From the NCBI GenBank assembly GCA_024277255.1, contig JAJRVQ010000099.1, positions 1 through 64,000 of the forward strand: a stretch of DNA of 64,000 nt. The letters are read 5' to 3'. The notes beneath the pieces were generated by a model. The model was given only the letters and a program-made list of their open reading frames with translations, ran no database searches and had not been told where the DNA came from. The DNA is from Acidobacteriota bacterium. Lineage in GTDB: Bacteria > Acidobacteriota > Thermoanaerobaculia > Multivoradales > SZUA-115. Position 1 is the stretch's first letter. Every line of letters begins with the position of its first letter. Made by a program: the position numbers and the translations under genes. This document shows positions 7,092 through 16,400 of the stretch, in pieces.

Positions 7092-9771
7092 CCCAGCGGA
7101 TCCCAACCAGTTTCAGCAGGCCGAGGAGGCCTTCCACCGAATCCTCGACCTGAAACCGGAGGAGCGCGCCGGCGAGCTGGCCGTGCTCGAAGCCGCCAAT
7201 GCCGCTCTGGCTGCCGAGGTGCGCTCGCTCCTCGTCGTCTACGAGCGGCCGCCGAGCTTGCTCAAAACGAAGCGGCGCCCGGTGGGTGAAGAGTCGGAGG
7301 CAGATTTGTGGGTCGGTCGTCGGGTTGGCGCCTACCGCCTGCTGAGGAAACTGGGAGAAGGGGGCATGGGAGTCGTCTACCTAGCGCAGCGGGCGGACGA
7401 CGAGTATGACAGCGCGGTCTCGATCAAACTCTTGCGCCATGCCCTGGGCGGCGAGAAGCTGGAGAGTCGTTTCCGCCGCGAGCGGCAGATTCTGGCGCAG
7501 CTCGATCACCCGCACATCGCTCGTCTGCACGACGGCGGCACGACAGCGGACGGCGTGCCCTATTTCGTCATGGAGTTCATCGAGGGCACAGCCCTCGACC
7601 AGCACTGCGACCAAGCCCGCCTCGATCTACGTGGCCGCCTGAAGCTCTTCCTCCAAGTCTGCTCCGCCGTCACCTACGCCCACCGCCGGCTGATCGTGCA
7701 CCGGGATATCAAGCCTGCCAACATCCTGGTCACCGCCGACGGCCTCCCCAAACTTCTCGACTTCGGCATCGCCAAGCTCCTCGAAGAGGATGGCCGGGAC
7801 GGGGAGGCGACGCTCACCGAGGCCGGGATGCGCCCGCTGACTCCCAGCTACGCCAGCCCGGAACAATTGCGAGGAGAAGCGATCACCACCGCCAGCGACA
7901 TCTACTCCTTGGGAGTCACCCTCTATCGACTGTTGACCGGCCGGGTGCCCAAGCGCGATTCGCCAGCTGGCGATTTCCCCAAAGCCAGCCGCTCGATCGA
8001 ACCCGACTTTCTTGCCGAGCGGGAGGGCGCAGGGAGGACGGGCGGCGCTTGGCGCAAGGCGATGGATGGGGATCTCGATGTCATCCTGCTCAAGGTCCTG
8101 GCGTTGGATGCCGACGATCGCTATTCCTCCGTCGACTCCTTGGCCGAGGATCTGCGCCGCTGGCTGGAGGGACGGTCTATCCTGGCGCGGCCGCCCACAC
8201 CCCTCTACCGGCTGCGCAAATTCGCCGGCCGCAACCGGCTGAGCACCGCCTTGGTGGCGATTCTGGCAACCGTCCTGCTCGGTTATGCCGCGACCGCGAC
8301 CTACCTGGTCGTTCGCCTCTCGGCCGAACACGAACGGGTGCAGCTCGAACAGCAACGCTCCGAGCAGGCGGCGAACTTCCTGGCCAAGACCTTCGAGATC
8401 GCCAACCCGCAGAGCGGTCGCGGTGCCGAGATCACCGCTCGGCAGATTCTCAGCCACGGCGCCGAGCGGGTCGGCGAGGAACTCGCCGAACAACCGCAAC
8501 TGCAAGCCCGCCTGTTCTCCACCATCGCCGGCCTGTTCGACAAGCTGGGGCTCTACGCGGAGGCATTGCCCTTGCTGAAGAAGAGCGCCGAGTTGAGCGC
8601 GCAACAGCTCGGCGAAAACCATCTCACCACCCTCAAGACCCGTTCCGAACTCGGTGCCTTGCAGGTCGAGACGGGCGACTTCGAGAGCGCGGAGGCGCTC
8701 CTCGATGAGACGGTGCGCCGACTGCGCCAACTCGGCGCCCGGGCTGAACCGGAACTGGCGAGTGGCCTGACCCGGTTGGGGTTCACCAGGATCCGGCGCG
8801 GCGACTTCGCGCCGGCGCGCCAGGCGATCGAGGAGAGTCTCGAACTGCATCGACGATTGCCGGAGCCCGACCCGGTCAAGATCGGTGACGCACTCCATCT
8901 GCTCGGCCTCATCGCCTCGAACCAGGGGGATGAGGGGCGTGCCGAGGAGTTTTTCCGCCAGGCGGTGGCCAGCCGAGCCGAAGTGGTCGGCCGGTTGCAC
9001 CCTGACCAGCTGGCGAGCCTCAAGTCGTTGGCCAAGATCGCACAGAGCAAGAACGACTTCGAGACATCGCGCTCGTTGGGCGAGGAGGTCTTGGCCTTGG
9101 AAGTCGAGCTGTGGGGCGAGGAGCATCCGAAGATCGCCTTCACCCTCACCAACCTCGGTCTCGACGCGATGGGGAGCGGAGATCTGGAGAGAGCCGAATC
9201 CCTCTTCGTGCGGGCACTGGAAATGAGGCGCAAGCTCCTCGGCGCGCAGCACGCCGCCGTCAGTCCAAGCCTGTCCATGTTGGCCTCGCTACGGGTGCGC
9301 CAAGAGCGTCTACCGGAAGCCGAAGAACTCTATCGCGAGAGCCTGCGGCTGGCGCGCGCCGCCTTCGGAGCCAAGTCGCCGATCCTGAGCAATATCCTAC
9401 AACCACTGGGGCAACTGCTCATCCAGACAGGCAGAGCCCGCGACGCGGAGCCCTTGCTGCGCGACGCCTATGAACTCCGGCGAGAGAAGATGGGGCCCAC
9501 CAACTCTCTGGTGGTGAGCACCGGCGGCGTCCTCGCAGACTGTCTCAGCGCCCAGCAGCACTTCGCGGAGGCTGAGCCGCTGATGCTAGCCCACTATCGA
9601 CAGCTCGAAGCGCAAGGCGACAGCTCGGCACTCGCCAAGGCGGCCGCGGCGGTGAGCGAACTCTACGCCCGCTGGCCACGGGCGGAGAAGGCCTACGAGT
9701 TCCACCGCATCGCGGAAGCGATGGAGCAAAGACTGGCCGCCTCGGCCTCCGATCGATCGTCACTCCGGTGA
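7084..9771 (+). CDS. Membrane Ser/Thr protein kinase with C-terminal TPR domain
   Basis: This 895-residue protein has a Hanks-type kinase domain (about residues 82-365). Visible motifs are the glycine loop GEGGMGVVYLA, a VAIK-like lysine near residue 116, the catalytic loop HRDIKPANIL (H206-R207-D208), DFGIAKLL and YASPEQL. All key catalytic residues are present, so it should be active. A single membrane helix follows (about 387-412, LVAILATVLLGYAATATYLVV-like). TPR repeats then run from about 470 to 880 and lie outside the membrane if the kinase is cytoplasmic. AGGGAG precedes the ATG. The gene overlaps the ECF sigma gene, so the kinase probably transmits an extracytoplasmic signal to that sigma factor by phosphorylation; this is inferred from family pairing. 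Confidence 0.92.
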   Translation: MANPADPNQFQQAEEAFHRILDLKPEERAGELAVLEAANAALAAEVRSLLVVYERPPSLLKTKRRPVGEESEADLWVGRRVGAYRLLRKLGEGGMGVVYLAQRADDEYDSAVSIKLLRHALGGEKLESRFRRERQILAQLDHPHIARLHDGGTTADGVPYFVMEFIEGTALDQHCDQARLDLRGRLKLFLQVCSAVTYAHRRLIVHRDIKPANILVTADGLPKLLDFGIAKLLEEDGRDGEATLTEAGMRPLTPSYASPEQLRGEAITTASDIYSLGVTLYRLLTGRVPKRDSPAGDFPKASRSIEPDFLAEREGAGRTGGAWRKAMDGDLDVILLKVLALDADDRYSSVDSLAEDLRRWLEGRSILARPPTPLYRLRKFAGRNRLSTALVAILATVLLGYAATATYLVVRLSAEHERVQLEQQRSEQAANFLAKTFEIANPQSGRGAEITARQILSHGAERVGEELAEQPQLQARLFSTIAGLFDKLGLYAEALPLLKKSAELSAQQLGENHLTTLKTRSELGALQVETGDFESAEALLDETVRRLRQLGARAEPELASGLTRLGFTRIRRGDFAPARQAIEESLELHRRLPEPDPVKIGDALHLLGLIASNQGDEGRAEEFFRQAVASRAEVVGRLHPDQLASLKSLAKIAQSKNDFETSRSLGEEVLALEVELWGEEHPKIAFTLTNLGLDAMGSGDLERAESLFVRALEMRRKLLGAQHAAVSPSLSMLASLRVRQERLPEAEELYRESLRLARAAFGAKSPILSNILQPLGQLLIQTGRARDAEPLLRDAYELRREKMGPTNSLVVSTGGVLADCLSAQQHFAEAEPLMLAHYRQLEAQGDSSALAKAAAAVSELYARWPRAEKAYEFHRIAEAMEQRLAASASDRSSLR

Positions 9772-10047
9772 CCGCTTACGACCTCCAGGAGTTTCACCGC
9801 GGGCTCTGAGGGCAATCACTCCACCTGCTGACTCCTCACCAGATAGAAGTAGACAAGCTGGGCGCCGGCAACGCGCATTCCGATCCTTGGCCGCTTGCCG
9901 GGCAGCTCGGAATCGCGGGACGGGAACTCAGCTCTGGCCAGGACCGCTTGAGTTTCAGCGTGCGCCCCTCGACGGCAGTGGTGGCCTCACCGCCTTTCGC
10001 GCAATCGTATCTCGGGCTTTTGCGCAAACGCGGACGGAGGTCTTGTC

Positions 10048-13000
10048 ATGGTGTACGGAAGTGCCCCCACTTCGGGGCGGAGGAAAATTCTCAACGCAAG
10101 TGGGCTGCGGTTCAGGATAGTGATCGCACTGCTCGCCATTCTGGTAACCGCGACGGTTGGCCAGGCGCAGCTCATCTCTGCCGGTCCGCGGGCCAGCCAG
10201 CTCCCGGTGGGTCCGATCCAGCCGGTTCCCACGCAGTTCAGCAAATTCACCGCGCCCTCATTCCCCTTCGACAGCGTCCAGGGCGAGTTGATCAACTACG
10301 AGACGCAGTTGATCAAACCGATCTTGGTGACCGACGACGGGCAGTTCGTCGTCGTCGCCAACGAGCCGGAAAACCGCGTCGTGGTGTTGACGCCCGACTT
10401 GCAGACGATCATCGCCGAGATCGTAGTCGGGCAGGGAATCACCGCGCTGGCCGAGCGGCCCAACCAGCCGGCGGACGGAGGCGAGATCTGGGTTTCGGTA
10501 CGCCACCAGAGTTCCGTGGTGGTGATCGACAAGGCGACCTGGCGGGTCAGCAACCTGCTGCGCGCCAAGATCACCAACCAGGGAATCGGAGCCAAGAACG
10601 CGGCGACCCCCGGCGGCATCGCCTTTAGCGCCGACGGCACCCGAGCCTTCGTCGCCGCCAGCGCCACCAACAAGCTGACCGTCTTCGACGCGGTGGCCAA
10701 GAGCTTCGTCAAGAACATCGCCCTCAAGGCGACCCACAACGGGCGTAGCACGGAACTCGAAGAGCCGATGGCGGTTCTCAGTGACGGTACCAACGTCTAC
10801 GTCGTCTCCCACGCCTCCGGCAACCAGTCGATCGTCGACACCAACTTTGGACCGTTCCCACCCGCCTCCATCAATCTTCATGGCCCCGGCAACGTCTTCG
10901 TCGAGGATCTGGACGATGACCTATTGCTCGCTCGCTCTCTCCCGGATTTTGACGTCATGGTGGTCGACATCGCCAGCGAAGCGGTGGTCAACCACTTCAA
11001 GGCGGTTGGAACCACCCTCTTCGGCATCGCACTCCACCCTGCCACCGGCCGGCTGGTGGTGGCCAACATGGAGGCGCGCAACGGCGAGCTAATCGGCGAA
11101 GGCTCCTTCCCTCAGGGCCGCGTGGTTGAGAACCGGATCACCTATGTCGACCCATCGGGGCTGCCGGCGAACTACACCTACACCGTGACCGAAGGGCTGG
11201 GAACCGACTCGGTGAATATCGTCATGCCGACCGACGTGGAGGTCGACAACAGCGGGCGGGTCTTCGTCGCCGGCGGCGCCTCGGCCACCATCGGTGTCTT
11301 CGATGGCGCCGGAGCCTACCTCGGCGCCATGCGCACCGGCGTCGGGCCGCGCGGCCTCGCCTTCTCCGCGGTGCTCAACCGCCTCTACGCCTACAACCGG
11401 GCCGACAACACGGTGACCTTCTACAACCTGGCGGCCGGCATCCCACCCCTGCCCGCCGGCAACACCCGCCTGGTCGATCCAACCTTCGACCGGGTAAGGC
11501 AAGGACGCAAGATCTTCCTCTCGCCGAGACAATCGGGCGCCTCCACCACCGGTTGCTTCTCCTGCCACCAGGATCTGCGCAAGGACCGGGTTGGCTGGGA
11601 GCTGAGCAAGTTCTTCGATCAGACCGAACGGTTCACCAACGAGAACCAACCGCAATGGAAAGATCGTAAAGGGGTCATGGTGACCCAAGACCTGCGCTCG
11701 CTGGCAGACGCGGCGCCGTATCACTGGCGAGGCGAGCAGGGCGATCTCGAGTTCTTCAACGACGCCTTCGTCAAACTGCTCAAGGGAACGAAGCTCTCGG
11801 ACCCGGACTTTGACTTGATGAAAGACTTCGTCTTCAGCGCCGTCTATCCGGCCAACCCCTTTCAACAGATGAACCGGGTCTATTCCGCGGCCGGCGCCCC
11901 CGGTCTTCTGGCCTTCGCACCGCCGGGCGGCGGCAGCTGCTCACGCTGCCACGCCATGCCGACCGGCACCGACGCCTCACCGACCGAAACCTTGTTCGGC
12001 CTGCCGGCCGTCGGAGCTTTCGTCAAGACCGCCCAGATGCGCGGCTTCTGGACCAAGTCCTCCGACCTGGCCAACATCATCAACAACCCAGCCTTGCCGG
12101 AAGATCTCTATCCGGCCACCGGCTTCGGCTTCTTCCACGAGGGCAACCTCGACTCGACCTTCGAGTTCATCGACAACTTCTTCAACCTGCAAGGCACGGC
12201 GCTGACCGAGATGGCCGCATTCGTCGACGAGTTCGACTCGGGACTGGCTCCGTTCACCCTCTATTCGGAGTGGCTCGATACTTCCACGGTGGCCACCACC
12301 AAGGTCAAGAGCTACATGATCGACCAGGCCAACGCCGGCAACGGCGACCTGGTGGCCCGTGGTCGGATCAAGGTCAACTCCGTCTGGGAGGATGTCGGAT
12401 TGGTCTGGGATTCCTCACCCGGCGGCCAGGTCTTCCTCCCGGACACCAGTTCCCTGGGTACCTTCACCTGGTCGCAGATTCGCACCCTGGCGATCGCCGG
12501 CGACGCGGAACTGCTCTTCCTCGGTGTGCCGGTCTGGTCCGGGGAACGCATCGGAGTGGATCGCGACCGCGACGGCGTCTTCGATGGCGACGAACTGGCG
12601 ATGAACCTCGACCCGATTCGGCCGGACAGCGACGGCGACGGTTTCTGGGACATCTGCGTGGCCGATCCGCAGGCGCCCGGCTGCGGCGTTCTCGGAGCGC
12701 CGGCGGTGGTTGCCGGCAGCGTCAAGGTCACCGTGGCGACCGCCAACACCTTGAAGCTGGTCTATGAGACCGACGGCCTCTCGCCCACCATCCTCGAGTT
12801 CGGCACCACCACCGCCTACGGTTTCACCTCGGGGGACCCAGTACCGCTGCCCAACGAGTCCAATCTCTGGAAACGCAAGCACACGGCCTTCATCCGGCCA
12901 CTGCTGGCGCAGAGCCTGCCGGCCTTGGACGACGGTCAGGTCTACCACTTCCGCATTCAGACGCGGGGGCAAAACGGCGCCATCGGGATGACCGGTGACT

Positions 13001-13419
13001 TCTCCACGCTGGGCATGGGGCCCGACCCCAACGACCCGGCCGGTGCGCTGAACGACCAGATCCAACCGACCACGCGGATCGCGTCGATCGGCGTGGTGCC
13101 GCAACGCATCGGCACCGACGTCACCTACACGGCGACGGTGACCGTGGTCGACAACGACGGCGCACCGGTGGTCGGGGCGACGGTCAACGGCCGGTTCACC
13201 CATATCGTCGGCGTCAACCCGCCGTTGCAGGACCCCAAAAACGGCACTACCGACGCCAATGGCGTCGTGGTGCTGACCTCCACCCAGACCCAGAGCCCCG
13301 GTGACTTCACCTTCTTCGACGTCCCGATGGACGCGGGCACAGGAGCTGGCGTGCAGAGCGGTACCACCTTCTTCGCCTGGCCCGAAGGGCCGAGTTGCGT
13401 CGAGACGATCGCTCCCTAG
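10048..13419 (+). CDS. Secreted di-haem cytochrome c / beta-propeller multidomain protein
   Basis: This 1123-residue protein has an N-terminal signal anchor (IVIALLAILVTATVGQAQ) and a YVTN-like beta-propeller over about residues 60-480 (repeats such as FSADGTRAFVAASATNKLTVF). A cytochrome peroxidase-like part follows, with two haem-binding motifs: CFSCH (503-507) and CSRCH (about 631-635). An Asp-rich calcium-binding segment of thrombospondin type-3 style (DRDRDGVFDGDELA, DSDGDGFWD) comes next, then a fibronectin-like and an Ig-like domain at the C-terminus. GGAGG precedes the ATG. It probably acts outside the cytoplasm in electron transfer or oxidative modification. Its substrate is unknown. 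It ends at a bidirectional terminator shared with the contractile-particle operon. Confidence 0.8.
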   Translation: MVYGSAPTSGRRKILNASGLRFRIVIALLAILVTATVGQAQLISAGPRASQLPVGPIQPVPTQFSKFTAPSFPFDSVQGELINYETQLIKPILVTDDGQFVVVANEPENRVVVLTPDLQTIIAEIVVGQGITALAERPNQPADGGEIWVSVRHQSSVVVIDKATWRVSNLLRAKITNQGIGAKNAATPGGIAFSADGTRAFVAASATNKLTVFDAVAKSFVKNIALKATHNGRSTELEEPMAVLSDGTNVYVVSHASGNQSIVDTNFGPFPPASINLHGPGNVFVEDLDDDLLLARSLPDFDVMVVDIASEAVVNHFKAVGTTLFGIALHPATGRLVVANMEARNGELIGEGSFPQGRVVENRITYVDPSGLPANYTYTVTEGLGTDSVNIVMPTDVEVDNSGRVFVAGGASATIGVFDGAGAYLGAMRTGVGPRGLAFSAVLNRLYAYNRADNTVTFYNLAAGIPPLPAGNTRLVDPTFDRVRQGRKIFLSPRQSGASTTGCFSCHQDLRKDRVGWELSKFFDQTERFTNENQPQWKDRKGVMVTQDLRSLADAAPYHWRGEQGDLEFFNDAFVKLLKGTKLSDPDFDLMKDFVFSAVYPANPFQQMNRVYSAAGAPGLLAFAPPGGGSCSRCHAMPTGTDASPTETLFGLPAVGAFVKTAQMRGFWTKSSDLANIINNPALPEDLYPATGFGFFHEGNLDSTFEFIDNFFNLQGTALTEMAAFVDEFDSGLAPFTLYSEWLDTSTVATTKVKSYMIDQANAGNGDLVARGRIKVNSVWEDVGLVWDSSPGGQVFLPDTSSLGTFTWSQIRTLAIAGDAELLFLGVPVWSGERIGVDRDRDGVFDGDELAMNLDPIRPDSDGDGFWDICVADPQAPGCGVLGAPAVVAGSVKVTVATANTLKLVYETDGLSPTILEFGTTTAYGFTSGDPVPLPNESNLWKRKHTAFIRPLLAQSLPALDDGQVYHFRIQTRGQNGAIGMTGDFSTLGMGPDPNDPAGALNDQIQPTTRIASIGVVPQRIGTDVTYTATVTVVDNDGAPVVGATVNGRFTHIVGVNPPLQDPKNGTTDANGVVVLTSTQTQSPGDFTFFDVPMDAGTGAGVQSGTTFFAWPEGPSCVETIAP

Positions 13420-13426
13420 TGTGGTC

Positions 13427-13458
13427 AGAAGGGGAGGCTGGAGTCGGCCTCCCCTTCT
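13427..13458. terminator. Bidirectional terminator between convergent units
   Basis: A perfect 12-bp stem (AGAAGGGGAGGC at 13427-13438 with GCCTCCCCTTCT at 13447-13458) and an 8-base loop lie between the stop codons of the plus-strand cytochrome gene (13419) and the last gene of the minus-strand particle operon (13463). The A-rich and T-rich stem ends fit use in both directions, although there is no long T-run. Confidence 0.75.
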
Positions 13459-13462
13459 TCTA

Positions 13463-16400
13463 CTACGAAGTCGATGACACAGAAGAATCGGCGACACTCG
13501 CTCGAAGCAGAGTTCTCGCTTCGGCGATGAAGCCTCTGGCGATCCGCGGCGACACGAAAGGCAACAACTCGGCGACGCGCTCGGGCGAGGCGAAAGCCAG
13601 CTTGACCAAGCTGTCCAGACCGATCGCCGCCAGCAGCCTCGCCCGGCCAGCACCAATACCGCGCACCGCGGTCAACGGCGGTCTTTCCACCACCGACTCC
13701 GCCACCGTCATCTCCGCCGGCGTCCTTTCCGGGCGGCGCAGCGCGGCTGACCCGTGGCTGCGCAGGGGCGCCGGGCGGGCCGCGGGTAGGCGGCGCACGG
13801 TCAACGGGTGGGCCACGTTCGCCGGCCGGCCGCCGACCCTGACCGCCGGAGCATCGCAGTCGGCGCAGGTCACCACCTGGATAGGCCGGCCGGCCGTCGT
13901 CAGCCCCTGGGCGGGGTCGTTCACCGGCTGCTCCTTGCCGCAGCAGCAACAGGTGCAGCAGTCGGCATCGGCCTCTCCCGGCTGCGCGCCCGGCGGCGTC
14001 GGGGGGCAGAGTTCGTCCACGGCTACCGGCGGTGGCACCGCCGGCAACCGCTCGTAGCTCACCCGCCAGTCGGTGACCTTGAGCGCGCCTGGCGCCTGCG
14101 GGATGAAGGCCAGCGGTACGATCTCCGAACTCCGCGACTCCAGGGTGAGACGTTGCAAGATCACCTCCGCACCCGGAGGCAGCAGCAGCTCCACCGTGGC
14201 CTGCTCGGCGCCTGCCGGCACCGTACCGCTAGCCGTGCCGCCCGCCGCCTCCAGTTCGAGGATCAGCGGCTCACCGATCGCGGTTGCGTCCGCCCGCTGC
14301 CAGCGAAGCTCGACCAGAGCCGCGGCGATGCCGGCGTCGACCTCGGTAACGGCTTGGCTTTCGACCGTCAGATCGAAGCTCTCCCCTGCCGCGGCCGCCA
14401 CCTCTTGTCGCAAGCCTGCGATCGCCGCCGCGCTGTTGCGCAGCCGAACGCCGCCGGCCGTAGCACTGACCAGGAGGCCAGCCTCGCTTCCCGGGATCCG
14501 CTCCCAGCCTTCGGGGAGGCCGGCAGCACCGATCGCGCCGAGATCACCGTTGACCAGCGTATCGGCCGTGGCGCGCAGCGAGGCCTGGCCAACGAAGGCC
14601 GTGCCGGCCGGGATGGAGAAACGTACTTCCGCCTGCGTGGCGCCCTCGGGCGAGGTCAGGCGAACGCTATGCGGCTGAAGCTCTTCCGACCCCACGATCG
14701 GCACGGTGTCGCGTTGGAGCGACGGGCCGCACTCCGCGCTCAGCCAGTGAACCTCCGCCACCGCGTCATCCCCGCTCGCCGCGGCGAGAAAGCTGAACTC
14801 GTAAGGACAGGAGGAAACCACCGAGACCACCTGCGAAAGGGCCGCGGCCACCTCCTGCGCCTGAACATGAACGCCGGCTCGCCGCGGATCGCCCATGCAC
14901 CGCCGCGCAATCCGGCCGCTCACCGCCCATTCCTCCGGCAAGGCCAGGCCGACCGGCACCTGCACGAGAAGCGCGGCCACCCCGCTGCCGCCGCCCGGGC
15001 GGGTGAGCAGCAGCTGATCTCCCGCCGGGGTCACCACCACCCGGTCGAGGCCGCTCGGCAGCTCGCCCTGCGGGCTCGACCGTCCCGAGCCGTCGAGGCC
15101 ACGCGCGGTGAGCGAACTCTCGTCCAGCACGAAGGCTCGTCCCCCGCTCGGCTCGATCACCGCCGCCAACGAGCCCTCACTCTCGATGCCGCGCCGCAGA
15201 CGCAGTTGGGCGGCGTCGACCACGCCGAGACGGCCCGGAGCGCTCACCAGAAGGGTCGCTCCATCGCCCGAGATCGAGAGAGCATTCGCCCCGTTGGCCA
15301 CCTTCAGCGAAGGCTGCCGCCGGCTGAGTGACCCGGCGTCGAAAGAAAAAAGGCTACCTCCGAAATCGGGCTCGTCGACCAAGAGGTAGAGTACTGTGCC
15401 GTCCGCGGCGACAACCAGGTCGAGCGGCAGTCCCGTCAGGGCGACGGAGCGAACATCCGCGGAGTCCAACGAGCCGCCTCCGCGACGTGCGACTTGCCGC
15501 ACCGTCGCTGTCTCGACCGCTTCCAGAGAGTGATCAAACCCCTCGATGTCGTGTGTTGCCGCAAAGAGCGTCGTTGCGTCCGGGCTGATGCCGAGATCTT
15601 GAATCTCAGTTCCGCCAGCGAGATCCACCGCCGAGCCGAGCGTCGCCCCCGCCTCCAGGTCGACCACCACGAGTTCGTTGCCAAGTGCTGCGTAAAGCCA
15701 CCGTCCACCAGGGTCGGGAACCAGCCGGAAGGGCGGAAAACCAAGCCCCAGCGGGATCGTCTCGATCACTTCCGCGCACACCAGGTCGACGACGACGAGC
15801 GGGATGAGGGGCAGATCCGAAAAACCGAGCAAGCCGCCGGCGACGAAGGCCGTTCGACCGTCCGCGCTGACCGCCACCGCCGGGGACACGACGGCGTCGG
15901 TGGTGAATGGCCGCAGTGAGGCAAGCTCGATCTGTCTCGGCTCTCCGAGGGCGTCACCGACCTGGATCCAGCTGGCGAAATCGGCGTTGGCCAGGTGCTC
16001 GCCCTCCGGACAGGCGGCGGAGCCAGCGGCGAGGGCCGCGTTGATCGCGTCGAGCGCCGGCGGGAAGTCGAGCGAAAAATCGACCCGGCCGACCGGCGTG
16101 AAGCGCTCCAGGCTCACCCGTCGCTCCGCCTCGCCGGTGCCGACGGCGAGGGTGAGGGGCATCGAGAACGCTGCCGGGCGGTAGCGCAGCCGGAGGAACG
16201 CCGCCAGCCGCTCCCCCTCCCCGGCGGTACGCCGCCAGGAGAGGCCGCCGTCGTCCGTGTGCTGGAGGGCGAGCCGTTCCTCGCCCGTCCTGCGGGTGCT
16301 CCATTCGACCTCGCCTTCGAGGCTCTGCAAGACCAGCCAGGAGGTGCCCGCCGCCAGCTGGACGGTTTGCGCCAGCGGTACGCTCAGCCAGGTGGGAGTG

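Noticed and set aside
7627-9252. 541-residue open frame antisense to the kinase gene
   Set aside because: It mirrors the codon-position GC bias of the kinase-TPR gene and shows no recognisable domain; it is a high-GC shadow.
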